Assembly (NCBI GenBank): GCA_017983755.1
Contig: JAGOAU010000018.1
Coordinates: forward strand, 1 to 59,927
DNA length: 59,927 nucleotides
Reading direction: 5' to 3'
DNA from: Azonexus sp.
GTDB lineage: Bacteria > Pseudomonadota > Gammaproteobacteria > Burkholderiales > Rhodocyclaceae
The stretch's first letter is position 1. Each line of letters opens with the position of its first letter. Both the position numbers and the translations under genes were made by a program. Below, in pieces: positions 24,878 through 32,799 of this stretch. The notes beneath the pieces were generated by a model. It saw only the letters and a list, made by a program, of their open reading frames with translations, made no database searches and was not told the origin of the DNA.

Positions 24878-26614
24878 ATGCACAACGAACATTTCATTCC
24901 GGGCAAGGATGCCTCGCTCGAACACACCATCGCCTCCATGCAGGCCAAGCTGGCCGCGCGCGGCTTCGACGTCGAGGAATGCTCCTGGCTCAACCCGGTC
25001 GATAACGTCTGGTCGGTGCATGTGCGCAACCGCGCCTGCCACCTGATGTTCACCAACGGCAAGGGCGCCACCCAGCTGGCCGCGCGCGCCAGCGCACTGG
25101 GCGAGTTTTTCGAGCGCCTGTCCTGCAACTATTTCTGGAACCACTATTACCTCGGCGACGCCGTCGCCAACGCCGAATTCGCCCATTACCCGCGCGAGCG
25201 CTGGTTTCCGGTCACCGGCAACGACTGGCCGGCCGAACTGCTGACGCCCGAACTGCAGGCCTTCTACAACCCGGAAGGCAGCATCCCGGCCGAAGCGCTG
25301 ATCGACATGAACACCGGCCACTACGAGCGCGGCATTTGCGCCATTCCCTACGTCCGCCAGCGCGACGGCGCCGAGGTCTTCTTCCCGGTCAACATCATCA
25401 GCAACCTCTACGTCAGCAACGGCATGTCGGCCGGCAACACGCCGGCCGAGGCGCGCGCCCAGGCGTTGTCGGAAATACTCGAGCGCCACGTCAAGTTCAA
25501 GGTCATCGCCGAAGGCCTCTGCCTGCCGGACGTGCCAGACGAAGTCATCGCCCGCTACCCGACCATCGCCGCCGGCATTGCCGGCCTGCGCGAAGCCGGC
25601 TTCGGCATCCTCGTCAAGGACGCCTCGCTCGGCGGCCACTACCCGGTGCTTTGCGTGACCATGCTCAACCCCCACGACCAGGGCGTCTTCGCCAGCTTCG
25701 GCGCCCACCCGCGCTTCGAGATCGCCCTCGAACGCGCCCTCACCGAACTGCTGCAGGGCCGCGCCCTGGAAGCCCTCGACGGCTTCCCGCCCCCCGGCTT
25801 CGATCTCGACGAAGTGGCCAGCGCGCCGAACATCGAAATCCACTTTGTCGATTCGAGCGGCATCGTGCACTGGAATTTCTTCAGTGAAACCGCCGATTAC
25901 GAATTCGTGGACTGGAACTTCAACGACCTCGAAAACGGCAAGACCGCCGACGACTACGCCTGGCTGGCCGAACGCATCCATGCCGACGGCCACGACATCT
26001 ACGTCGCCGACTTCGACCATCTCGGCGTCTACGCCTGCCGCATCCTGGTTCCCGACATGTCGGAGATCTACCCGATCGACGAGCTGGAATGGGAAAACAA
26101 CAGCAACGGCGCCGCCGTCCGCCCGGCCATCCTCAACTTGGCCGAACTCGACGACGAGCAGTGCGGCCAACTGCTCGACCTGCTCAACGAACTGAACCTC
26201 GCCGACGAACGCCCGGTCGCCGCGCTGATCGGCCTCGCCCCGGATGCCGGCACGCTGTGGGCCGACCTGCGCGTCGGCGAACTGAAGACGATGCTGGCCC
26301 TGGCGGTCGGCGACACCGAGGCGATCCGCGAAGGCTGCGAATGGATACGCCAGTTCGAACAGCTCGACGCCGGCCGCCGCCGCGTTTACCAGTGCATCGC
26401 CACGCTGCTGGAGATGGACGACCCGAACGTTTACGAGGCGGCGCTGGTCGCCCTCTACGGCGACGACACGCTGGACATGGCGACCGACCTGATCGACGGC
26501 GAAGTGCGCTTCTTCGGGCTGGTCTCGCCGGGCCTGGAGCTCGCCGGCTGCAACCTGCACCGGCGCCTGCTCGCGGAATACGAAAAAACCCGGTCAGTTG
26601 CGGTCGACGCCTGA
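24878..26614 (+). CDS. ycaO: YcaO-type ATP-dependent cyclodehydratase-like protein
   Basis: A 578-residue YcaO-family protein close to the length of E. coli YcaO (586), which assists beta-methylthiolation of ribosomal protein S12. Features include TNGKGATQLAARASALGEFFERLSC, the family ATP-site helix (about residues 60-85, quoted in part as GATQLAARASALGEFFERLS), and the second acidic segment EARAQALSEILERHVKF near 190. The C-terminal 150 residues form a TPR-like helical region. No azoline peptide precursor is adjacent. The stop codon lies inside a TTGCGGTCGAC element, which supplies the last residues V-A-V-D-A. Confidence 0.9.
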   Translation: MHNEHFIPGKDASLEHTIASMQAKLAARGFDVEECSWLNPVDNVWSVHVRNRACHLMFTNGKGATQLAARASALGEFFERLSCNYFWNHYYLGDAVANAEFAHYPRERWFPVTGNDWPAELLTPELQAFYNPEGSIPAEALIDMNTGHYERGICAIPYVRQRDGAEVFFPVNIISNLYVSNGMSAGNTPAEARAQALSEILERHVKFKVIAEGLCLPDVPDEVIARYPTIAAGIAGLREAGFGILVKDASLGGHYPVLCVTMLNPHDQGVFASFGAHPRFEIALERALTELLQGRALEALDGFPPPGFDLDEVASAPNIEIHFVDSSGIVHWNFFSETADYEFVDWNFNDLENGKTADDYAWLAERIHADGHDIYVADFDHLGVYACRILVPDMSEIYPIDELEWENNSNGAAVRPAILNLAELDDEQCGQLLDLLNELNLADERPVAALIGLAPDAGTLWADLRVGELKTMLALAVGDTEAIREGCEWIRQFEQLDAGRRRVYQCIATLLEMDDPNVYEAALVALYGDDTLDMATDLIDGEVRFFGLVSPGLELAGCNLHRRLLAEYEKTRSVAVDA

Positions 26615-26629
26615 AAAAGGCCAAAAACC
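26573..26629 (+). repeat. Left direct repeat: ycaO 3' end plus TTGCGGTCGAC element
   Basis: A 57-base segment matched at about 52 positions by 29081-29136. It covers the final ycaO codons (E-Y-E-K) and the full element (core 26598-26608, A5 tracts 26614-26618 and 26623-26627). Confidence 0.7.
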
Positions 26630-26728
26630 ACGATGCCGCAAGGCTGCCGGAGAGTTACAACCTCAACGGCAAGTGTCTGAGTGGAGCAGTCGCCTGATGC
26701 GCCCAGCCAAGGGCAGTAGGTCGGCCGG

Positions 26729-26764
26729 AGCTGCCATCTGGTGGAGGATCCGCCAATGGCAGCT
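26729..26764. repeat. Long inverted repeat at the island edge
   Basis: AGCTGCCAT (26729-26737) pairs with ATGGCAGCT (26756-26764), and the inner TGGTGGA/TCCGCCA continues the stem with one wobble. There is no U-run on either strand, so it is not a standard terminator. Confidence 0.6.
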
Positions 26765-26802
26765 CTGGGCTAAATTCCGGACACGCCGTGTTCTGGTGAG
26801 GA

Positions 26803-27444
26803 CTACGGGCTAGGCTCTCGAAACAATTCGAACTGCTCCCAAGCCAATGCCAGTTGCGGCGGCAAATTGTCGTGATTGCGGATATAAAGCTTATCGGTAT
26901 CAGACAGCACCTCGTTTGCCTCAACCTCAATCCACCAATAGGCCGCTAGGTCGTTCCGCTTGTCACCATCCACTGCGTGGGTATGCCATACCTCGACAAG
27001 GAGTACGGGGTGACCCGATTGATCCAGCAATGCAAGATCAACCCGCCGCCCACTCTGAGGGCAACGCCACTCCATAACTACCTCGTAGGCCTGAACAAAC
27101 GGAAGGACCATGCGGACTCCTGCTGGTGTATTGAAAACCATCAGCGGCATTGGCGTCCTTCGACGTAAGGCTTCAGAAAATAGCGTAGCCAGAACACGCT
27201 GTGCCGCCTCGTGCTTCCCTTTCGCTAAATCTTGGAATGCACAGCCCTCCGAATGCCCATTCCGGAAATGCCTGAAGTGCTGCCTCCCTTGCTTGCTCCG
27301 AGCCACGGTTAAATCTCGGGAGCAACGTTCATCCAAGCAGCGATAGCGCCCCTTACCAGGACGGTGCTCGGCGCGATCTGCCTTAACCAATTTGCCGGAC
27401 TGAATATCGAGCGCCCACGTAATACGTGCAGGAGTTCGGGTCAT
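26803..27444 (-). CDS. CoiA-like nuclease-fold protein
   Basis: A 213-residue protein whose layout matches competence protein CoiA. The N-terminus has a zinc-binding-like part (YRCLDERC, then HFRHFRNGHSEGC at about residues 60-75). A helix follows (KGKHEAAQRVLATL), then a restriction-endonuclease-like core with R-x-D in GRRVDLALLD and the E-V-W strand in VLLVEVWHT. A PD-(D/E)XK nuclease activity is inferred. CoiA acts in transformation of Firmicutes; in a proteobacterial island a defence or plasmid role is equally possible. Its start overlaps the 27441 gene stop (ATGA). Confidence 0.6.
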   Translation of the reverse strand: MTRTPARITWALDIQSGKLVKADRAEHRPGKGRYRCLDERCSRDLTVARSKQGRQHFRHFRNGHSEGCAFQDLAKGKHEAAQRVLATLFSEALRRRTPMPLMVFNTPAGVRMVLPFVQAYEVVMEWRCPQSGRRVDLALLDQSGHPVLLVEVWHTHAVDGDKRNDLAAYWWIEVEANEVLSDTDKLYIRNHDNLPPQLALAWEQFELFREPSP

Positions 27445-27665
27445 ACCGACTTCCCTAACGCTGCCAATTCGCGCAAGACAGAAGCGGCATGAGACGCTTT
27501 CACAATCCAATTCGTAAAGTCCGGTTGCCAGTAGCCACGCCCACGACAAATGGGCTCAATTACGGCCTGCACATCGGAATTAAATGGGTGCCATACCGCC
27601 ATATCCCCAGAAGGGAGCTTCCGGGTAAAGACCGGCACACCCAGAACTAAAAATTTCTGCTGCAT
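27441..27665 (-). CDS. Small protein with a HARP-like DNA-binding motif
   Basis: A 74-residue protein coupled by ATGA to the CoiA-like gene. The pattern WHPFNSDVQAVIEPICRGRGY followed by WQPDFTNWIV (about residues 25-55) resembles the HARP motif of SMARCAL1-type helicases (F-N..V...I..I.G..W.P....W.V), which reads single/double-strand DNA junctions. The match is by eye and short. With the nuclease it may form a two-gene DNA-processing unit. I know no named family for it. Confidence 0.45.
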   Translation of the reverse strand: MQQKFLVLGVPVFTRKLPSGDMAVWHPFNSDVQAVIEPICRGRGYWQPDFTNWIVKASHAASVLRELAALGKSV

Positions 27666-27763
27666 AATCCTGACTCCGTACTTTGAACACGAAGTCAGGT
27701 TAGGAATTTCGCTTTCGAAATTTCACTTCAGAACCCTGGCAATACCCTCGCACAGGGAATGAA

Positions 27764-28777
27764 ATGGATAACAATCAGAACCTTACGGATAGCATCACAA
27801 ACAATCTCGACCACGAGACAGCTGCGATAGCTCAGTGCCTTAAGAATTACCTGACCGTCCACTGGCGCACTGCCCAGCATTACCAAATACTGCGTTTTCT
27901 TGCCGATGAAACGCTTCAGCGACTCTCTGAGGGCAAGCAACCTGTTTTCAATTACCTTGCCATTCGCGGAGCCGTCACCGGGGAAACCGAGGGCGATGCC
28001 AGCGCATGGTTTGGCCGTCACTGGAAAACGCTTACCGGCGATTTCCGCCAAAAATGCGAAGAAGGCATCCAGAAATTCGCCTCCAACCAAGGCCTGGCGG
28101 TTTATCCCTGGATCGAAAAGCGAGAGAGCAACGGTGGGGCTGGCAATCAAGCCTTGATTTCCCTGGTTGCACTTCCCATCCCGGGTTCTAGCGTACAGGC
28201 CGCGAAAAAACTTCCTGAACACGACATTGACTACATCCCCGCCGAAAAACTCAAGCTCTCGTGGTGGGCACGCTGGCTCTTCGACAAGAACCAAGTCGCG
28301 GAAGGCTGGCGGAAATGGATGTTGGTTTGGCCGAATCTTCTCTGGTTTGGAATCGTCGGTCTGCTCAGCGTCTTTTTGCTGTGGGCAATGAGCCAAAGTG
28401 CAGCACCACTCACCACACGCGACACGATCATCCTGATCTACATCGGCCTGTTGGCTTGGTATGCGCGCTACCTTGTAGACCGCTTCTGTCGGCTGGTCGA
28501 TGATCGGATCGTTCTAGCTTCTGACCATATGGTTGGCTTCAAAGAATTCGGTGTCTGTCTCGAACTCTTCAAGCCCGAAGGCAGCAATGTGGACACGCCA
28601 AAACGGGCTCGAATGATCAAATATGCGGGAACTTGCCCCATTTGCGCCGCACAGGTTTTGCTCGACAAGGGTGAACCGGACTTTCCTCGACGAATTGTGG
28701 GTCGCTGCCAAGAAAGCCCGCGAGAGCACGTCTTCAGTTTCGACCGTGCGACACGTACCGGACACCGCTTGCGTTAG
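27764..28777 (+). CDS. Membrane protein with C-terminal zinc-ribbon-like domain
   Basis: A 337-residue protein of unknown function. Residues 1-180 are cytosolic and helical. Two membrane segments follow (about 188-212, WPNLLWFGIVGLLSVFLLW, and 222-240, IILIYIGLLAWYARYLV). The C-terminal 100 residues are cytosolic with CPIC near residue 290 and GRC..SPREH..SFD, a zinc-ribbon pattern. It is divergent from the CoiA-like pair (98 bases) inside the island. Codon use is less GC-biased than in neighbouring core genes, which suggests transfer. Confidence 0.6.
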   Translation: MDNNQNLTDSITNNLDHETAAIAQCLKNYLTVHWRTAQHYQILRFLADETLQRLSEGKQPVFNYLAIRGAVTGETEGDASAWFGRHWKTLTGDFRQKCEEGIQKFASNQGLAVYPWIEKRESNGGAGNQALISLVALPIPGSSVQAAKKLPEHDIDYIPAEKLKLSWWARWLFDKNQVAEGWRKWMLVWPNLLWFGIVGLLSVFLLWAMSQSAAPLTTRDTIILIYIGLLAWYARYLVDRFCRLVDDRIVLASDHMVGFKEFGVCLELFKPEGSNVDTPKRARMIKYAGTCPICAAQVLLDKGEPDFPRRIVGRCQESPREHVFSFDRATRTGHRLR

Positions 28778-29080
28778 CCTGAATTCTCTCAGGAAGAGTC
28801 CGACGGCCGTTTTGCAGTAGCATGCTTCAATGCGTTCATTCAGCCAAGAACGGACACCAGTGGACGGCGGCTATTCCGCCAGTTAGTGACTCGCTCCCCT
28901 GGCCGCGTCTTCGGGGCGGACAAGCGTTGAACACCGAAAGGTCTGCGATCCCACCTCGACCACCCCGAACCGCGAAGCTTTAACACACCCAGGAAAATCG
29001 TGGCCCGGCTATTTTAGTGCTTCTCGCAGTCATCACAGCTTTCCGGGTTAGCGCTGCCGTTACATCGCGCATGGGCACGC
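28778..29080. other. Intergenic stretch inside the island
   Basis: No gene of recognisable type. Short hairpin CCTGA...TCAGG near 28780. The composition is intermediate between island and core. Confidence 0.4.
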
Positions 29081-29136
29081 GCGGAATACGAAAAACCCGG
29101 CCGATTGCGGTCGACACCTGAAAAAGGCCAAAAACC
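29081..29136 (+). repeat. Right direct repeat of the ycaO 3' end
   Basis: Second copy of the ycaO end with one A deleted and four or so substitutions; core TTGCGGTCGAC at 29105-29115 and two A5 tracts at 29121-29125 and 29130-29134. Confidence 0.7.
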
Positions 29137-29213
29137 GCGCCCGCCGCACAGTGCTTGCAGGCGCATGCGTTTGAACTTCTCCGCGCCATCAATGTCATCA
29201 GGTTACTACAGTG

Positions 29214-29231
29214 ATTCCGGCAACCCGGAAT
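29214..29231. promoter_or_regulatory. Palindrome in the leader of the cytochrome cluster
   Basis: ATTCCGG, a CAAC loop and CCGGAAT form a perfect 7-bp inverted repeat 28 bases before the first cytochrome ATG; it could be an operator or an RNA hairpin. Confidence 0.4.
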
Positions 29232-29259
29232 TCGTAGTGGCTGATCGGGGAGAAAACGT

Positions 29260-31863
29260 ATGAAACGTGCTCTGCTGGCCGCGATCGCGGCAATTGCCAC
29301 CCTTGCCACCGGCATCGGGATATTCCAGGTTCAGGACCGCGATATCGGCTACGCCCATGCCCAGAACGCCCCGGCCGTCGCGGCGGCGCCGCCCGGCAAG
29401 CCGGTCCCCGAAACCGCCAGCGTCGATCAGGACGCCCCCTATTTCGAGGCCTGCGCCCGCGAGGGGCTGAACGAGTCGGAATGCGTCGGGCGGCTGATCT
29501 GGTTCAAGGCCACCGGCGGCAACGAGCGTTTCCACACCTACACCTTCCAGCAGCGAATCGGCGTCCTCGTCGACTGGTTCCGCGTGCTGCGCACCGACCA
29601 GCGCGACGACCGTTTCTGGGCCTGGGGCATCATCAACGACCCGGCCTGCTGCAAGCCGGGCGCTCCCAATTGCCCGGCCAAATCGCTTGAAGAAACCTAC
29701 GGCCTCGACTGGTGTCCGGGCGACGACGTATTGCTCAAGTATGTCGGCAAGGCCGGCTATGTCGACCCGGCCTGCGGCCTCAAGGATGCCGCGCTCGACG
29801 CCGACGACCCGCACAGCCAGGGCGGCAAGATCGACCAACGCCATTCGGCCTGCGACCTGCGCTTCGGCACCTCGACCGGCGCGCTCGGGCTGCGCAAATT
29901 CCCCAATCCGCGTTTCGACGCCGCCAAGTGGCAAGCGCTGAACGGCGGCAACGCCAGCTGGTCCGGCTTCGCCACCACCAAGGCCGCCGCCACCGGCATC
30001 GAATCCGACCAACGGGTAAGCAAACTGGCCGACGCCTCGGTCGAGCCGCCCTTCCTGATCGGCACCACCTGCGGCTCCTGCCACATCGCCTTCGACCCGC
30101 TCAACCCGCCCGCCGACCCGGCGCATCCGAAGTGGGAAAACATCAAGGGGCTGATCGGCAACCAGTACACCCGCATGTCCGAACTGCTCGGCTCCGGCAT
30201 GCCCAAGAGCAGCCTCGAATACCAGATGTTCGCCCACGCCCGCCCGGGGGTGACCGACACCTCGGCCATCTCGCATGACCAGATCAACAACCCCGGCACC
30301 ATCAACGCCCTGATCAACGTCGCCCAGCGCCCGGTGTTCAAGGGCGAGGCGGTCGCCAAATGGCGCAAGGTCGCCACTTGCGGCGGCGAGAAGGATGAGG
30401 GCAAGTGCTGGTGCGAACCGGGGCGCGACGGCAAGTGCTGGCAGAAGAGCCTGCGCGACGACGATACGACCACCGTCAATCTCGGCGGCCAGAAGGTCGT
30501 GCTGCCCGGCGTGCATCACATCCTGAAGGGCGGCGAGGATTCGATCGGCGCCCTCGAAGCGATCCAGCGCGTCTATTTCAACATCGGCTCGTGTTCCGAG
30601 CAGTGCTGGGTCAATCACTTCGCCGACATGCGCCAGGTCGATCCGCAGCAACGCGGCTTCGGCCAGACGTCGTTCGACATCGGCCAGTGCCGGCGCGACT
30701 GCCCCAACTTCCGCGCCGTCGAGGACCGCCTGCAGACCATTCTCGACTTCTTCGCCTCGGCCGAATCCGACCAGAGCGACCTCGCGGTCGCCCGCGCCAA
30801 ACAGCGCAAGGCGGCCTATACGATGGCCGATCTCGCCGCCGATCTCGACAAGGAATTCGGCAAGGGGGCCGTCGTCAGAGGTCGCACGGTCTTCGCCGAC
30901 AATTGCGCGCGCTGCCATTCGAGCATCCCGGAAAGCGCCGGCGGCAGTTTCAAGACGCGCGACTTCGCGGCGCCCAGTGAGGCCCACCCGCGCAAGGTGC
31001 GCGCCGATTTCCTGGGCAACGACCAGGCGACGCCGGTCACCGAGGTCGGCACCTTCCGCTGCCGCTCTCTGCATTCCAACCACAAGGTCGGCCACCTGTA
31101 CATGGAATACGCCTCCAACACGGTGCACCAGCGGCCGGAGGTGGCGGACATCCCGGAACGCCCCGAACTCAAGGACGGCGGCCGCGGCTACATGCGCAAC
31201 ATCTCGCTGGTCAATGTCTGGGCCACCGCCCCGTTCATGCACAACAACGCCATCGGCCCCGAGATCTGCGGCAAGCCAGCCAACAAGGACAACGACTTCC
31301 ACCGCGCCCGCTATGTCGGCGCGGACGGCAAGCTGCTCGCCAGCCAGCCCGAGTGCCTGCGCTACGATCCGACCGTCGACGGCCGCTTCGAGCTCTACAA
31401 GCTGTCGATGCACGAGCTGCTGAACCCGAAGGAGCGCGGCACGAAACGCACCCTGACCAACGCCGACCTGATCATCGACGTCGGCATCCGCCCGCTTGAC
31501 GGCAAGACCGAGAAACCGCTCGGCGGCTTCGGCCAGGTGCGCATCCCCGAGGGCGCCAGCGCCGGCTTCCTCAACGGCCTGCAGCACAAGCAGTTGATCG
31601 CCGACCTCTACCTCGCCAAACGCGACCCGGCCAAGCTCGAAGCCGCCGGCAAGAAGGCGCAGGTGGCGACACTGCAGGTGATCGCCGACGAGGTGCTCAA
31701 ACACCCGGCCCGCTTCGTCGACATCTTGCGCGAACAACGCGATTTCCTCAGCGCCAACTACGAGACCTGCACCCAGGAGATCGAGAACGAGGGCCACCGC
31801 TTCGGCGAAGACCTGTCCGATGCCGACAAGAAGGCACTGACCGCCTTCCTCGCCACGCTCTAA
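29260..31863 (+). CDS. Large di-haem c-type cytochrome
   Basis: An 867-residue exported protein, first of a co-directional cytochrome group. A leader at residues 1-25 is followed by a long linker. Two CxxCH motifs are seen, CGSCH at 271 and CARCH at 549, far apart. Distal Met/His candidates lie in APFMHNNAIGP. A cysteine-rich insert (KCWCEPGRDGKCWQK) sits near residue 385. The layout recalls the di-haem peroxidase/rubber-oxygenase (MauG/RoxA) superfamily, but I cannot place it in a named family. GGGGAG gives the ribosome-binding site. The next gene starts 14 bases later. Confidence 0.75.
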   Translation: MKRALLAAIAAIATLATGIGIFQVQDRDIGYAHAQNAPAVAAAPPGKPVPETASVDQDAPYFEACAREGLNESECVGRLIWFKATGGNERFHTYTFQQRIGVLVDWFRVLRTDQRDDRFWAWGIINDPACCKPGAPNCPAKSLEETYGLDWCPGDDVLLKYVGKAGYVDPACGLKDAALDADDPHSQGGKIDQRHSACDLRFGTSTGALGLRKFPNPRFDAAKWQALNGGNASWSGFATTKAAATGIESDQRVSKLADASVEPPFLIGTTCGSCHIAFDPLNPPADPAHPKWENIKGLIGNQYTRMSELLGSGMPKSSLEYQMFAHARPGVTDTSAISHDQINNPGTINALINVAQRPVFKGEAVAKWRKVATCGGEKDEGKCWCEPGRDGKCWQKSLRDDDTTTVNLGGQKVVLPGVHHILKGGEDSIGALEAIQRVYFNIGSCSEQCWVNHFADMRQVDPQQRGFGQTSFDIGQCRRDCPNFRAVEDRLQTILDFFASAESDQSDLAVARAKQRKAAYTMADLAADLDKEFGKGAVVRGRTVFADNCARCHSSIPESAGGSFKTRDFAAPSEAHPRKVRADFLGNDQATPVTEVGTFRCRSLHSNHKVGHLYMEYASNTVHQRPEVADIPERPELKDGGRGYMRNISLVNVWATAPFMHNNAIGPEICGKPANKDNDFHRARYVGADGKLLASQPECLRYDPTVDGRFELYKLSMHELLNPKERGTKRTLTNADLIIDVGIRPLDGKTEKPLGGFGQVRIPEGASAGFLNGLQHKQLIADLYLAKRDPAKLEAAGKKAQVATLQVIADEVLKHPARFVDILREQRDFLSANYETCTQEIENEGHRFGEDLSDADKKALTAFLATL

Positions 31864-31877
31864 GGGAGGGGACCATC

Positions 31878-32777
31878 ATGCGACTGCCGCACACCTTCAC
31901 CCTGCGCACCGGCCTGATCGCCCTCGCCGCCCTCGTCATCACCGCCTGCGGCAAGCCGGAGCCGCCCAACGTCGGCTTCGCCCCCTACGACAAGGGTTAC
32001 CAGACGAAGCTGGACCTCGCGCAGGTGGACTACAAGTACCCGATCCCGCCGGCCGAGCTGGCGAAGATCACACCCGACTGGCTGGCCACGCTGGACCAGG
32101 AACAGCTCGACCAGATCTACGCCCGCCTGCCGGCCGGCCCGATCCCGGACGGCGCGTTCGACGGCCGCATCCTGCTGCCGCGCGGCGAGAGCGGCAAGTT
32201 CCGGCTGTCCGAAATCGTCGGCGGCTTCACCGGCACCGCGCTGCACCTCAAGGGACTGGTCATCGAGGACATCGGCGAGGCACTGTGGCGCGGCAAGGTC
32301 TTCTTCCGCGACGAACGGGTACTGCGAAACCGCATCGAGGACCTGACTATCCTGAAGAAGGTCGGTCTGGTCGAGGGCGAGCCGAAGAAGATGAGCTACG
32401 GCGGCAAGGAAACCTGGCTGCTCTTCCCGGCCAAGCTCTACTGCGGCCAGAGCCTGCTCGACGCGCGCCGCGAGTCGATCATCATCGATTATTTCTTCAG
32501 CGACGAAATCCCCGGCTACCAGGAAAGCCCGGACTTCCTCGCCGGCCGCCGCGGCCTCAAGGTGCGCGACGAGATCCGCATGATCCGCCCCGGCCTCTAC
32601 CTCGGCCGCGCCTATCTCGACCGCGCCTTCGCGCTCAACTTCACGCTCTACGACAAGGCGACCGACGACAAGGCACGCGAGGAATTCGTCAGGACCGGCA
32701 AGGTGCAGGAAGACTGCTGGCCCGGCACCCAGGCCCGCACCGTCGTCGCCACTGCAGCCCCCAAGGCGGCATACTGA
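31878..32777 (+). CDS. Lipoprotein of the cytochrome cluster, unknown function
   Basis: A 299-residue protein with a signal peptide and lipobox VITACG at about residue 20, so it is anchored in a membrane. It has no CxxCH. The body is mixed alpha/beta with long charged loops (YKYPIPPAELAKITPDWL, then GRILLPRGESGKFRLSEIV). I do not recognise a family. It lies between two di-haem cytochrome genes with gaps of 14 and 22 bases and so is likely a structural or assembly partner of the complex. Confidence 0.65.
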   Translation: MRLPHTFTLRTGLIALAALVITACGKPEPPNVGFAPYDKGYQTKLDLAQVDYKYPIPPAELAKITPDWLATLDQEQLDQIYARLPAGPIPDGAFDGRILLPRGESGKFRLSEIVGGFTGTALHLKGLVIEDIGEALWRGKVFFRDERVLRNRIEDLTILKKVGLVEGEPKKMSYGGKETWLLFPAKLYCGQSLLDARRESIIIDYFFSDEIPGYQESPDFLAGRRGLKVRDEIRMIRPGLYLGRAYLDRAFALNFTLYDKATDDKAREEFVRTGKVQEDCWPGTQARTVVATAAPKAAY

Positions 32778-32799
32778 AAGCCGGCAATGGAAGCCCGCC

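Larger units (their letters stand above)
26573..29136. mobile_element. Candidate genomic island flanked by ycaO-end direct repeats
   Basis: About 2.5 kb between two near-identical 56-57-base repeats. It holds three genes with lower GC and different codon use (CoiA-like nuclease, a 74-residue protein and a zinc-ribbon membrane protein) and no core gene. No integrase or transposase is visible, so the mechanism of insertion is open. The second repeat carries a one-base deletion that breaks the ycaO frame, as expected of a left-over site. Confidence 0.5.

Noticed and set aside
27441-27665. Taking the CoiA-like gene as proof of natural competence
   Set aside because: CoiA-like nucleases also occur on mobile elements, and no com or pil genes are in the window.
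26573-29136. Prophage or IS element
   Set aside because: No integrase, transposase, structural phage gene or terminal inverted repeat was found between the flanking repeats.
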